Source: a virus. Taken from it: a DNA stretch of 46,205 nt. The stretch spans positions 1 to 46,205 of the IMG/VR virus record IMGVR_UViG_3300044712_000351, one strand, 5' to 3'. Both the position numbers and the translations under genes were made by a program. Shown here piece after piece: positions 33,601 through 40,645 of the stretch. Position 1 is the first letter of the stretch; each line of letters starts with the position of its first letter. The notes beneath the pieces were generated by a model. It was not told where the DNA came from and ran no database searches. It worked only from the letters and a program-made list of their open reading frames with translations.

Positions 33601-35105
33601 CCGATGCGAAACAAAGCATTTTTACTGTTTGGGTAGCGGGTGAGAAGCAAGCATATCAAACCACTCCCGACATATACCGAGCTATCATGTCGGTTAACCA
33701 GGAAGGGGCAAATTTCCTCACTTCTCTTCTCTCTGCTCCTGCTGGATGGTTAAGGGCCGGGGCTACTTTGAACCCGGATTTTATTGTAAAGAATGCTTTG
33801 CGGGATGCTAGTTCGGCGGCTGTTTACTCTAAAGTGGGCTTTATCCCCGGATATGACAGTATTAAAGGACTGGCCGCACTATTTAAAAATCAGGAATTGT
33901 ACTATGAATACAAAGCTAGTGGGGCATTAATGTCAACACTGACAGGGCTGGACAGGGACTATATGCAGAAATCCATTAAGGATTTACTCAAAAAAGGCAT
34001 GCCGGTCAATCCTGTTGAGGGGTTGCGAAATTTAACCGAATACGGAGAAACGGCAACTCGTCTAGCAGAGTACAAAAACGTAAAAGAAAAGGGCGGCACG
34101 ATGACCGAGGCGGCTTTAGCTGCAAGGGACGTGACGATTGATTTCGGCAGATCCGGCACATGGTCTAAACCATACAACAGGGTTACGGCCTTTTTTAACG
34201 CTTTCATGCAGGGCCAAGACAGAATGGTAAGGGCATTTCGTGAAGATAAGCTAGGAACATCCCAGAGAATCGCCATGTATATCATTGCTCCGTCTGTAGT
34301 GTTGTGGTTTATAAATAAGGACGAAGAATGGTATCATAATATGCCGCGTTATCAGCGGGATTTGTTTTGGATGTTTAAAGTAGGTGATACGATTGTCCGC
34401 ATTCCAAAGCCTTTTGAACCAGGGTTGATATTTGGCTCCGGCGCGGAAAGGTTTCTTGATTGGGCGTATAATAAAGATCCTAAAGCATTGGAAGAATGGT
34501 GGAAGTCGGCCAAGTCGGGGTTATTGCCTAATGTAATTCCTACTGTGGCAAGTCCTTTATTGGAGTGGGCAACAAATTACTCATTTTTTAGAGACAGGCC
34601 AATAGTCCCGCAAAGATTGCAGAAACTCCCTCCCGAAAAACAAATTGGGCCGTACACTTCCGAGGCGGCAAAACTTATAGGAGGGACATTCGGCATTTCT
34701 CCCATGAAGGTAGATAACACAATCTATGGATATGGGGCCGGATTAGCGCGGTTATTCAATGACTTCTTAGACATAACACTTGATAAGAATAAGCCGGAGA
34801 AAAAGATTTCTGAATATCCTGTTATTCGATCATTTACCGTCAATCCTAACGCAAGCAACCGGAACACTCAAGAGTTCTATGATAAGCTGGAAAAACTTGA
34901 ACAGCAACATACTACAGAGCAAAAGGGCAAGGTAAGTAAAGAGTTAAGGGATTTTAGAAAGTCAAGCAAGGATTTGCAGGAGATAAACAAAAAACAGCGC
35001 ACAATCATAGAAGATAAGAACATGGACCCTGCCGTAAAGCGGAGAAAAATAGACGAGCTAGATGTCAAGGAAAACAACATAATAAAAAAAGCGTTAAAAA
35101 AATAG
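30696..35105 (+). CDS. Giant ejection protein (gp16-like) with NlpC/P60 and HExxH peptidase motifs
   Basis: 1469 aa. NlpC/P60 domain at about 245-395, with catalytic Cys275 (ATDCGKF) and His353 (THVGIYAG). A zinc-peptidase motif HELGH at 565-569 with a candidate third ligand Glu611 (KEGVAEF). The C-terminal third is helical and resembles large polyvalent/ejection proteins (RLFNDFLDITLDK, ASNRNTQEFYDKL). It would cut peptidoglycan and possibly another envelope protein during DNA entry. In T7 the equivalent lysin is a transglycosylase, so the peptidase set differs. Largest gene of the window. Confidence 0.85.
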   Translation: MAIDTGAVNDFGAWREEKQRQAIIMGTPEQSNEPTQEYNKSELAGDWGGPGTSPMESVMRLAGFGSSIWNYGKGAYQGGAEVYKQREALGNVAYIDDWGGITPKEGYTEEDIAPQKEEFETAQKRFSEETVSPTAMIVGSVLAPKLVIPGIIASQITEGYKKTEGATGQKVAGGLKQATYGPLEEMITDPEAKEKFEQNPAGQTANALLAAGQVMLPFEIGRRIIDHKLGKVKPQEQVQQQGVPAEEGADIIAIGEKQLGKPYKLESNGIDATDCGKFTQDVFAEKGIEFEKRTADGQYYQLEQEGKTFTDEGQLQEGDLVFWDVPSNRERWEPSGDPAAVNVDNQAYKGITHVGIYAGNGKVLQAGGKGVGYINLDTYPIVSFGRALEGAGEYRFAGAGRKTSLDIADEFGQWKEIREEETISRKNTEIQERERVIEELPTNKIADIEFVDKSGDKINVSWTGRQLKENTVIGADGIRMSTDHDYMVSKVTPETVQPLFGNKPKEKQSVPVNGTITRDDILKTLRDVVATRTGKIIKRNALGIFKTDAEVIRSREYGDFSTLAHELGHYVDKKLNLVDPQYETELVSWVEKKWPNGEYSQEVRPKEGVAEFVQQYLFNPEEARKNFPTFYDHFEKAISADKEISSTVKIVQEQMKKWFGQSPEARGRAGVSFGYERKAEDIVKKAKDTWYDVYEKLFDDKIGLAKAVKDAEKSLGIKLEAEENPYVLSRLAQSSATARAQMLVEDVNPSLAINTLNKMYNGNLIHDVTIKSILAKLDANTFDNAYPDYLKNGNFKDWREAFDTYLVAKRQAELQAINPDYTGPISKADVDAIIKNAPAKFSEIAKDFYQYNDNLMRIGVGEGLIKREVYAELKKKYPNYAPMARDFADEAAFIDSFGTGKGFGNVKNPLKKITEEGSARAVISPLESTIRNTYVMLNLAERNRVGLSFVKLSGVEGSGKFVEEVTGNADAKQSIFTVWVAGEKQAYQTTPDIYRAIMSVNQEGANFLTSLLSAPAGWLRAGATLNPDFIVKNALRDASSAAVYSKVGFIPGYDSIKGLAALFKNQELYYEYKASGALMSTLTGLDRDYMQKSIKDLLKKGMPVNPVEGLRNLTEYGETATRLAEYKNVKEKGGTMTEAALAARDVTIDFGRSGTWSKPYNRVTAFFNAFMQGQDRMVRAFREDKLGTSQRIAMYIIAPSVVLWFINKDEEWYHNMPRYQRDLFWMFKVGDTIVRIPKPFEPGLIFGSGAERFLDWAYNKDPKALEEWWKSAKSGLLPNVIPTVASPLLEWATNYSFFRDRPIVPQRLQKLPPEKQIGPYTSEAAKLIGGTFGISPMKVDNTIYGYGAGLARLFNDFLDITLDKNKPEKKISEYPVIRSFTVNPNASNRNTQEFYDKLEKLEQQHTTEQKGKVSKELRDFRKSSKDLQEINKKQRTIIEDKNMDPAVKRRKIDELDVKENNIIKKALKK

Positions 35106-35127
35106 AACGGGATTAACCTCCCGTTCT
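35100..35127. terminator. Bidirectional terminator between convergent genes
   Basis: AGAACGGG/CCCGTTCT 8-bp stem. On the minus strand it is followed by CTATTTTTTT, a strong terminator for the small membrane gene; on the + strand a weaker T/C-rich tract follows, ending the ejection operon. Confidence 0.75.
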
Positions 35128-35289
35128 TCTCCATTTCTTATACAGCGTTATTGGAATGCACAGCAGCCATGCCGCCAAAAGAAGTACAAACCATAGACTT
35201 GCAAATTCTGAAAAAACCCCAAACATAACCGTTAAAAGAATCATTCCCGACCATACAAGGACGGTCTTACCAACATTGGTAAGTATCAC
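35113..35289 (-). CDS. Minus-strand small membrane protein
   Basis: 58 aa if started at the GTG. Two hydrophobic segments (TVLVWSGMILLTVMFGVF and LWFVLLLAAWLLCIPITLY) are followed by KKWRRTGG, so the C-terminus is probably cytoplasmic. The frame stays open eight codons further upstream, toward AAAGGGGG, with only ATA/ATT available there, so the true start is unsure. A lone oppositely oriented gene between ejection and spike genes looks like a moron (exclusion or host-modifying). Confidence 0.55.
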   Translation of the reverse strand: MILTNVGKTVLVWSGMILLTVMFGVFSEFASLWFVLLLAAWLLCIPITLYKKWRRTGG

Positions 35290-35323
35290 TTTAAAAATGT
35301 TTATTTTATATATCCCCCTTTCT

Positions 35324-35346
35324 AAAAGGCTTCGGCCTTTTTTTAT
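35324..35346 (+). terminator. Intrinsic terminator with TTCG tetraloop
   Basis: AAAAGGC-TTCG-GCCTTTT with a further T run. Placed 20 nt before the next + strand gene, so it likely tunes or separates expression of ejection and receptor-binding genes. Confidence 0.75.
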
Positions 35347-35366
35347 TATGCCTTGGAGGTGATTAC

Positions 35367-35696
35367 ATGCTTATCCCCGCCAATATTGAACTTTGGCCGA
35401 TGACCAGGGGCGCGGATTATGAGTCTCAGTGGTTAGAGATCAAGGTAAACGACGTTGTAAAAAACCTTACCGGCTGCACCGTGGCAATGCACATCTATCA
35501 CGATGGCGCATTGTACGCCACACTGACGGACGGCGCGGGGCTGGTTATGGGTTATACGACCGGGAGAGTGCAGATGACCCGCACACCTGCTTTTACATCA
35601 GTTTACCCTAAAGGCTTGTGTTCATACAGGCTGTTTATTACGGAGATTGACGGCACGATTAACAACTACGCGCAAGGCATTTTGCCTGTGGGTTAG
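35367..35696 (+). CDS. Small receptor-binding-region structural protein
   Basis: 109 aa, RBS TTGGAGGTGATTAC. MLIPANIELWPMTRGADYESQWLEIKV...LTGCTVAMHIYHDGALYATLTDGAGL is the beta-rich layout of small baseplate/fibre-attachment modules. Located just before the tailspike, it may connect the spike to the tail. Confidence 0.6.
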   Translation: MLIPANIELWPMTRGADYESQWLEIKVNDVVKNLTGCTVAMHIYHDGALYATLTDGAGLVMGYTTGRVQMTRTPAFTSVYPKGLCSYRLFITEIDGTINNYAQGILPVG

Positions 35697-35707
35697 GAGG
35701 ATAAAAA

Positions 35708-38062
35708 ATGAGTGACGATATCCAAACTATTTATGTGTATCAAGGTTTGCCGGGGACACAGGCATATGACGACTATGCCGACATACCTTGCACACTTGAT
35801 GTAAAAACTAAAGGGCCTTGGGCCGATGTCCGGGCTCCATATTCCGGCGCGGCAGGGGCAACGGGAGACGGCACAGACGACACGGCGGCAATTCAAGCTT
35901 GCTTTACTGCTAGTCCTGGCAAGAAAATCAAATTCCCCATACCTGCGGCTATCCCTTCCGGGGATGGCTATTATTATGTGACAACCACTTTAACGCCTCC
36001 CACGACAGGCAAAGGTTTGGTGTTGGAGTTCTCCGGGGCGAATAAGTTCTCTTCCTCTGCACTTATCCAAATAGACGACACTTTCCCTACAGGCTACCCG
36101 GTATTTCAACTATCGAACGCTACTACAATATGGGGGCTCAACATTTACCACAGAGGGACGGCAAAGTATAGCGGCACTGGCATTAGGTTTGGCGATTCCA
36201 CAGCGGGAAGTCCGCAGAATATCTATATCAACGACAGCAACTTCTATAAGCTGGATACGGCCATTGTTTACGGCGGCAGGTCATACTACAATGCGATTAA
36301 CAACGTCACGGCCTATATGTGCCAGAACGGCATTGTACTTGACAGGACAACCTCGACGCATACCATCGGCACGTTAAAGGCTAAAAGGTTTCGTGCGTGG
36401 CGTTGTTCTGCGGTCAGTGTGACGGCGGCTATTACGTCAGGCAGTGCGGTAGTTACGCCAACGTCAATGCAGCATATTTATGTGGGCAATGTTATTTACG
36501 GCACTGGTATCCCTTCCGGGGCAACTATATTGAGCGTAGGCGCAAGCACGTTTACAATAAGCAGGAATGCTACTGCGACAAATAGCGCAGCCTCATTAAC
36601 TACTTATACCTCTGGCTGTTCCGGGAAAGGCTTATGGATAAAGGCATCGTTAGCCGGGGTGACTCCGACAGGAAACCAGATTGAGTTTGACAATCCCACC
36701 TTCGAGCAAAACCCCTACCATATTTATGCGGAGGCCGGAACGGTTTCCCTCAATAAAGCCTATCTTGGCGATGGGGCTATTGTTCCCGTATACGTCAACG
36801 GCGGCACTGTTATAATTGATGGGCAGGAGACCGAGACAATCCACGGCGGGGGCTCCTCAGACTTTTTGTCCTTTAACCCTTGCGTACCGACTCATGGCGT
36901 GGAAATAGCTTCGGGAGAAGTGCGGCTGAAAAACCTTACCTTGGAACGCAATGCCCACGGGTCAGACGGAACAGTTACATTGACCTCCTTTGATATTGCG
37001 GCGGCTATCACTTCCGGCAGCACCACGGTTACGCCTGTGACTACGTCCAATATTGCTAATGCTCAAACGATCACGGGGACAGGCATACCGGCAGGAACAA
37101 CGGTGTCAAGCGTCGATCACGATGCAGGGACGTTTGTCATCAGCCAAGCGGCTACCGAAACAAACGCGGCGGCTACGCTGATAATCACGAAAAGCTCATC
37201 CACTACCCGCTTCTATGGCTCTGATATTTACTGCACAGGCGGGAAGGTCTACAGTAAAAACGTCAAATACACAACTCAATATATGCCCCGCTTTGCATCA
37301 TCTGACTATAACTACTGCGAAGAGATACCGAACTATATAGTAAATGGCACATTCAGCAGACTTGATGGCGCGGCAGTAGGCGCACAATCCGGTCATTTAA
37401 ACGACATCACCGTACAGAGCAACGTCACCTTGACAAACCGGGGAGACAACGGCATAGGCGGCAACATTATCCGAGTAACGGCGGTAGGCGCGGCGGCGGC
37501 TTATTTTGATATTCCTTATTATGCCCCGCATTTGGTTGGCAAAATCGCACGAATAATTGCTTTTGTGGGAGACACCTTCCAAAATGGCGCAACATATGCC
37601 CCGGCAGTATATTGCACTAACAGCGAGTATACATTAGCCTCTACCACGACATACGGCTCCTATGGTGTCGCAACGGTTAGTGGTCAGGAGTTACGCTCCG
37701 GTTTCGGCAAGATGGGCTATTATATCCGGTTTGACTATCCTGTACTGATTAATAAGCCAATGGGATATATCCGGTTTAGATCATGTTCTTCTGCTACAGC
37801 CACATCATACGTTGACTTGGCAGGGCTGATAATGACCGACCAGGAACACGCCGGGAAGCTGGCAAAGTACAGAAACAGCGATAGGATATATGCGGCGGCG
37901 GCTCCTACTGCGGGAACGTATGTTGCTGGGGAGACAGCCGAGAACATTACACGGGCAGAAGCAGGGGGCGTGGGGAGCAAGTATGTAGTTAACGGATGGG
38001 ATTGCTTAGTTGGCGGCACTCCCGGAACGTGGGTTGACAGACGTACACTAACAGGCAATTAG
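35708..38062 (+). CDS. Tailspike, beta-helix depolymerase-like, with two accretion modules
   Basis: 784 aa, RBS AGGAGGATAAAA. The segment GAAGATGDGTDDTAAIQACFTAS (about residues 55-77) is the usual beginning of a right-handed beta-helix (pectate-lyase-like) spike, which binds and often cleaves surface polysaccharide. Two copies of a module of about 65 residues (about 239-302 and 428-495) interrupt the helix; both share a GTGIP core and a T-rich ATAT/ATET end. The C-terminus carries a jelly-roll-like part. Host range determinant. Confidence 0.8.
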   Translation: MSDDIQTIYVYQGLPGTQAYDDYADIPCTLDVKTKGPWADVRAPYSGAAGATGDGTDDTAAIQACFTASPGKKIKFPIPAAIPSGDGYYYVTTTLTPPTTGKGLVLEFSGANKFSSSALIQIDDTFPTGYPVFQLSNATTIWGLNIYHRGTAKYSGTGIRFGDSTAGSPQNIYINDSNFYKLDTAIVYGGRSYYNAINNVTAYMCQNGIVLDRTTSTHTIGTLKAKRFRAWRCSAVSVTAAITSGSAVVTPTSMQHIYVGNVIYGTGIPSGATILSVGASTFTISRNATATNSAASLTTYTSGCSGKGLWIKASLAGVTPTGNQIEFDNPTFEQNPYHIYAEAGTVSLNKAYLGDGAIVPVYVNGGTVIIDGQETETIHGGGSSDFLSFNPCVPTHGVEIASGEVRLKNLTLERNAHGSDGTVTLTSFDIAAAITSGSTTVTPVTTSNIANAQTITGTGIPAGTTVSSVDHDAGTFVISQAATETNAAATLIITKSSSTTRFYGSDIYCTGGKVYSKNVKYTTQYMPRFASSDYNYCEEIPNYIVNGTFSRLDGAAVGAQSGHLNDITVQSNVTLTNRGDNGIGGNIIRVTAVGAAAAYFDIPYYAPHLVGKIARIIAFVGDTFQNGATYAPAVYCTNSEYTLASTTTYGSYGVATVSGQELRSGFGKMGYYIRFDYPVLINKPMGYIRFRSCSSATATSYVDLAGLIMTDQEHAGKLAKYRNSDRIYAAAAPTAGTYVAGETAENITRAEAGGVGSKYVVNGWDCLVGGTPGTWVDRRTLTGN

Positions 38063-38089
38063 GGGAAAAGGCTATATTATGGTTTTACG

Positions 38090-38190
38090 GCAAGGGGTAT
38101 GTATACCTCAAACCCTTGCCGGAATATGAGAACGCGATAGACTACTAATTTAATAATATGAGGGGCCTACTAAAAAGTAAGTCCCTCATA
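38090..38190 (+). other. Two hairpins after the tailspike gene
   Basis: GGCAAGGG/CCCTTGCC (38090-38121) with an inner GGTAT/ATACC, then ATGAGGG/CCCTCAT (38157-38190). The second lies beyond the stop of the last minus-strand gene and may end that minus transcript; neither has a strong T run on the + strand. No convincing gene lies in 38063-38195. Confidence 0.45.
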
Positions 38191-38195
38191 CCTCG

Positions 38196-38300
38196 CTAAA
38201 CCTTGTGCATGTCTTCTGTTGCAAAATCGCTTGCCTTGAGTGCTAACCAAACAGTCCCTGCAATAATAATCGCACCTGCAATTAGCAATGCTATAACCAT
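38196..38300 (-). CDS. Minus-strand TM peptide
   Basis: 34 aa, GGGAGGTGA upstream. MVIALLIAGAIIIAGTVWLALKAS is one transmembrane helix, followed by a short acidic tail. It overlaps the upstream gene by 10 nt. Third gene of a minus-strand membrane cassette. Confidence 0.6.
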   Translation of the reverse strand: MVIALLIAGAIIIAGTVWLALKASDFATEDMHKV

Positions 38301-38458
38301 GTTATTTTCTTCACCTCCCTAACTTCATCCCCATACGTGAGCGTTTCCACGCCGGTGCCGTAGTCTCTCAGCAATAGTTTTGGTTTACATCCGCACATCT
38401 TGCATAAGTATGGCGCAAGGGATACAGACACTGCAAGCAGACCATAAACTAAATACAT
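38291..38458 (-). CDS. Minus-strand small membrane protein
   Basis: 55 aa, GGCGGTGAT upstream. Short N-terminal hydrophobic segment (MYLVYGLLAVSVSLAPYL) followed by CKMCGCKP, a Cys cluster that could be lipidated or bind metal, and a soluble tail (RDYGTGVETLTYGDE). The Cys cluster right after a hydrophobic segment is notable. Unknown. Confidence 0.6.
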   Translation of the reverse strand: MYLVYGLLAVSVSLAPYLCKMCGCKPKLLLRDYGTGVETLTYGDEVREVKKITWL

Positions 38459-38462
38459 AGTA

Positions 38463-38645
38463 TCACCGCCTAACCTTTATTGATTCAAACAACATCGCTA
38501 ATGCCACAATGGGATAGGCAATCAAATAAGTAAGACATGCAATATGTATAGGCTCATTAATAATTAATCTATATGTTCCTAACGTATCAAACAGCAGTAG
38601 AAACAAGATCAGCCAAAGAACTCCACAAAACATCAACGCTAACAT
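38463..38645 (-). CDS. Minus-strand two-TM protein
   Basis: 60 aa from the ATG at 38645 with AAAAAAGGGGTG upstream. Two transmembrane segments (LALMFCGVLWLILFLLLF and IACLTYLIAYPIVALAMLF) and a basic end (ESIKVRR). First gene of the cassette. Candidates: superinfection exclusion or a lysis modulator, by size and topology only. Confidence 0.6.
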   Translation of the reverse strand: MLALMFCGVLWLILFLLLFDTLGTYRLIINEPIHIACLTYLIAYPIVALAMLFESIKVRR

Positions 38646-38666
38646 TTTTGCACCCCTTTTTTGTAA

Positions 38667-38696
38667 AGTATACCAAATATTAGGAGGTGAGCGCAA
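38667..38696 (-). promoter_or_regulatory. Promoter of the minus-strand membrane cassette
   Basis: On the minus strand TTGCGC - 18 nt - TATACT with an extended TGG before the -10. The -35 is weak, but the extended -10 compensates, as in the other cassette promoters of this genome. It faces away from the 38.7-kb RNA promoter. Confidence 0.6.
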
Positions 38697-38704
38697 GAGG
38701 GATA

Positions 38705-38733
38705 TTGTTAATTACCTTCACTAGTGGTAAAAT
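38705..38733 (+). promoter_or_regulatory. Promoter of the 38.8-kb RNA / lysis region
   Basis: TTGTTA (38705-38710) - 17 nt - TAAAAT (38728-38733) with extended TGG. The predicted start, near 38740, falls exactly at the first base of a 10-bp stem, supporting an RNA that begins with that helix. Confidence 0.7.
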
Positions 38734-38739
38734 ATTACC

Positions 38740-38861
38740 GCTAGGCACAACAGCGGAGTAATTAACCGTTGTATGGCCCACCCGGTGGTCTTGTGCCTAG
38801 CAACCAAACCGGGAAACTAAATAACCGGGAAGGGGTTGACCTTGTATGAGGTCTATTTTTT
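38740..38861 (+). ncRNA. Three-way-junction small RNA candidate (about 120 nt)
   Basis: CTAGGCACAA (38741) pairs perfectly with TTGTGCCTAG (38791); inside are hairpins CAGCGG/CCGTTG and CCAC/GTGG, giving a three-way junction. A CAACC/GGTTG helix with two ACCGGGA repeats follows, then the terminator at 38838-38861. There is no ORF with a normal start. It may be a trans-acting RNA or a leader that attenuates the lysis operon just downstream. Confidence 0.6.
38838..38861 (+). terminator. Intrinsic terminator upstream of lysis genes
   Basis: GACCT-TGTATG-AGGTC, then TATTTTTT. Situated between the RNA and the XhlA-like gene, so transcripts must read through or start elsewhere to express lysis genes. 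Confidence 0.7.
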
Positions 38862-38885
38862 ATGCATTAAAGAGGGGGCGAAGAT

Positions 38886-39137
38886 GTGAGTGAAGAGTAT
38901 AAAATACTACTCAATGAAATAAAACACTTGCGAAATGACTTCGCTGACCTAAAGGGAGATTTTTCGGAACTAAAAGGAGATTTGAAAGATACTATCATTG
39001 AAATCAAAGACGACATGAAAAATAAATGCGCGAATTGCTCTGTTGCAAAGATAGCTAAAGACAGGTTGTATTATATATGGTTGGCTATTGTTGCAATGGG
39101 CGGAGCGATATGGAAACATATAACAAGTGGGAATTAA
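38886..39137 (+). CDS. XhlA-like haemolysin/holin-associated protein
   Basis: 83 aa, GTG start with AGAGGGGGCG upstream. Coiled coil with repeated DLKGD/ELKGD segments (residues 10-45), a CANC pair, and one C-terminal transmembrane segment (YYIWLAIVAMGGAIWKHI). This is the XhlA layout: a cytoplasmic coiled coil and a C-terminal membrane anchor that cooperates with holin. Confidence 0.72.
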   Translation: MSEEYKILLNEIKHLRNDFADLKGDFSELKGDLKDTIIEIKDDMKNKCANCSVAKIAKDRLYYIWLAIVAMGGAIWKHITSGN

Positions 39138-39138
39138 T

Positions 39139-39381
39139 ATGTGGAAATGGATAAAGTGGTTTTTGCGGCAGTTAGCCCTAACCCTATACGATGACTTTGA
39201 TTTTCAATATATATCTGCCCCGCGAGTTTGGGCGTGGGTGTCTATTATTGTGTTCTGTACTGCTTGGATAGCCGAGCAGTTTTTTAATTGCAAGTTTTCT
39301 GCATGGACACAATTAGCCGCGTTTGTCAGTACTTGTGTGGCGGCATATGGGGTTAAGAAATACACGGAAGGGGGTAAATAG
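39139..39381 (+). CDS. Holin-like membrane protein
   Basis: 80 aa from the ATG at 39139. Two hydrophobic segments (VWAWVSIIVFCTAWIAEQFF and WTQLAAFVSTCVAAYGV) and a charged C-terminus. Placed between XhlA-like and amidase genes, so most likely the holin that times lysis; family not certain. Confidence 0.65.
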   Translation: MWKWIKWFLRQLALTLYDDFDFQYISAPRVWAWVSIIVFCTAWIAEQFFNCKFSAWTQLAAFVSTCVAAYGVKKYTEGGK

Positions 39382-39382
39382 A

Positions 39383-39904
39383 ATGAAAGTATCGGTAAAT
39401 GCAGGGCATATGATAGGGGTTGACCCCGGCGCAGTAGGCCCAAACGGTACGCGCGAATCTGATGTTACAAAATCGGTAGCGGAAAGGCTATGCGCTTTAT
39501 TGCAGTATTTTGGACATGAAACGCAGTTTATACAGTCTAATAGCCTAGAGGACATCTGTAATGAGGCTAACCAATTTGGCGCGGAGATATTCATTTCAAT
39601 TCACTGTAACGCCGCCGAGAACCCCGCCGCACATGGTACGGAAACATATTACTGCGAAGGGAGCGGCATTGGTTCACGTCTGGCACAGTATGTTAATTCC
39701 AGTCTATCCGGTATGGGGTTGACAAACAGAGGGACTAAAACGGCTGATTATTACGTTTTAAAATATACCGATATGCCAGCCATTTTGACAGAGTTGGCAT
39801 TTATATCAAATCCTGACGAAGAGGCCCTGCTTGCAGACGAAAATTCGCAACAGACATTTGCAGAGGTTATTTGTCGTGCTATTAATGCTTTTGCGGGGGT
39901 GTAG
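39383..39904 (+). CDS. N-acetylmuramoyl-L-alanine amidase (endolysin, Amidase_3)
   Basis: 173 aa from MKVSVNAGHM, preceded by GGGGG. Zinc ligands and catalytic Glu of the AmiC/CwlV family are visible: H9 (NAGHM), E25 (GTRESD), H in SIHCNAA, and E in LTELAFISN. It cleaves the bond between MurNAc and L-Ala of the stem peptide. There is no cell-wall-binding domain, the usual case for phages of outer-membrane hosts. Confidence 0.9.
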   Translation: MKVSVNAGHMIGVDPGAVGPNGTRESDVTKSVAERLCALLQYFGHETQFIQSNSLEDICNEANQFGAEIFISIHCNAAENPAAHGTETYYCEGSGIGSRLAQYVNSSLSGMGLTNRGTKTADYYVLKYTDMPAILTELAFISNPDEEALLADENSQQTFAEVICRAINAFAGV

Positions 39905-39906
39905 TT

Positions 39907-40086
39907 ATGGTTGTGCGTAGGGTTGATAAGGTGGACATCGGCGCGGCAGTTCAAGCTATAAAAGACGGGAAGGATGTCAGCCGTTGCAAATGGATTAACG
40001 ACAGGATTATTAACCTGCAAAACGTGGACAGATGGACGCCAACGTTTGAGGACATCATGGCCGAGGATTGGGAGATTTTAGATTAG
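39907..40086 (+). CDS. Short DUF2829/Tad2-like protein
   Basis: 59 aa. DIGAAVQAIKDGKDVSRCKWIND, followed after a strand by WTPTFEDIMAEDWEIL, matches the start and the characteristic (D)MLAEDWEI end of DUF2829. Full-length members are about 80-100 aa and include Tad2, which sequesters the cyclic ADP-ribose signals of Thoeris defence. Here the middle is shortened, so signal binding is uncertain. Confidence 0.65.
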   Translation: MVVRRVDKVDIGAAVQAIKDGKDVSRCKWINDRIINLQNVDRWTPTFEDIMAEDWEILD

Positions 40087-40100
40087 AAAGGAGAATGAAA

Positions 40101-40271
40101 ATGATTAAAACATTGCGGAATATCGCCAATTGGTTTATTTCTGAAGCTGACAAATTAGAAAAACTTGATGCAAAAATTGATGCCGTTATTAATAAACAGT
40201 CCGGCTATATCTTTGGGTTTGGTGTTGTCATTGGTTTAATTGCTGGGGTGTCAATTAAAGGAGGTTTTTAG
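40101..40271 (+). CDS. Small membrane protein
   Basis: 56 aa from the ATG at 40101 (AAAGGAG at 7 nt; the ATG at 40095 is too close). N-terminal helix, then one C-terminal transmembrane segment (YIFGFGVVIGLIAGVSIKGGF). The end of this gene contains the AAAGGAGG used by the next two overlapping genes. Possibly a second holin/antiholin. Confidence 0.6.
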   Translation: MIKTLRNIANWFISEADKLEKLDAKIDAVINKQSGYIFGFGVVIGLIAGVSIKGGF

Positions 40272-40273
40272 CC

Positions 40274-40645
40274 ATTGACGCGACTACCAAAAAGTATATT
40301 ATCGTTGCTATTGTGTTGCTTATTGCTAGTTACATCGTTTGGGACGTGCTCAGCGTATACGATCACGGAGGAACAGCTACAGACATTAGAAACCAACTCG
40401 GCGACGCGCGATCAGATAATCGAGAGATTGGAAACATCGTTGGCGAAGTCAGAGAAGGACTTGGCGAGTGCGCAGCAGAAAGTGGAAGAATATCAAACGG
40501 CCTCAGCGAAACAGCAAGAGAGATTAATAGCACTAGAAATCAAATTAGCGATTGCCGAAGAGAAATCGAAGAACTTAGACAACTCTCTGAATCAGATAAA
40601 CGAATCTTTCAAGATATACGAAAAGGAAACCAAGGGCAAAATTAG
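40274..40645 (+). CDS. Inner-membrane spanin-like protein (frame A, ATT start)
   Basis: 123 aa if translation starts at the ATT at 40274, the only codon placed correctly after AAAGGAGG. That gives TTKKYIIVAIVLLIASYIVW as a complete transmembrane helix. The alternative GTG at 40313 would cut the helix. The rest is a periplasmic-looking coiled coil with three Cys. It overlaps the next gene almost completely in another frame. Pattern of an Rz-type spanin; family membership not proven. Confidence 0.6.
   Translation: MDATTKKYIIVAIVLLIASYIVWDVLSVYDHGGTATDIRNQLGDARSDNREIGNIVGEVREGLGECAAESGRISNGLSETAREINSTRNQISDCRREIEELRQLSESDKRIFQDIRKGNQGQN

Noticed and set aside
35156-35362. 68-aa + strand gene
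   Set aside because: It runs through a TTCG terminator and is antisense to a convincing two-TM minus-strand gene with a proper terminator.
35708-38062. Diversity-generating retroelement (expected from BPP-1-like gene order)
   Set aside because: No reverse transcriptase gene and no template/variable repeat pair with A-biased differences was seen; the repeated spike modules are too divergent.
38041-38145. Extra frame after the tailspike stop (…WFYGKGYVYLKPLPEYENAIDY)
   Set aside because: Protein-like, but no ATG, GTG or TTG start with an RBS and it is overlapped by a strong hairpin; a frameshifted spike end is possible but unsupported.
38706-38765. Pseudoknot between GTTAATTAC (38707) and GTAATTAAC (38757) in the 38.8-kb RNA
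   Set aside because: The upstream half lies inside the -35/spacer of the promoter, so it would not be part of the transcript.
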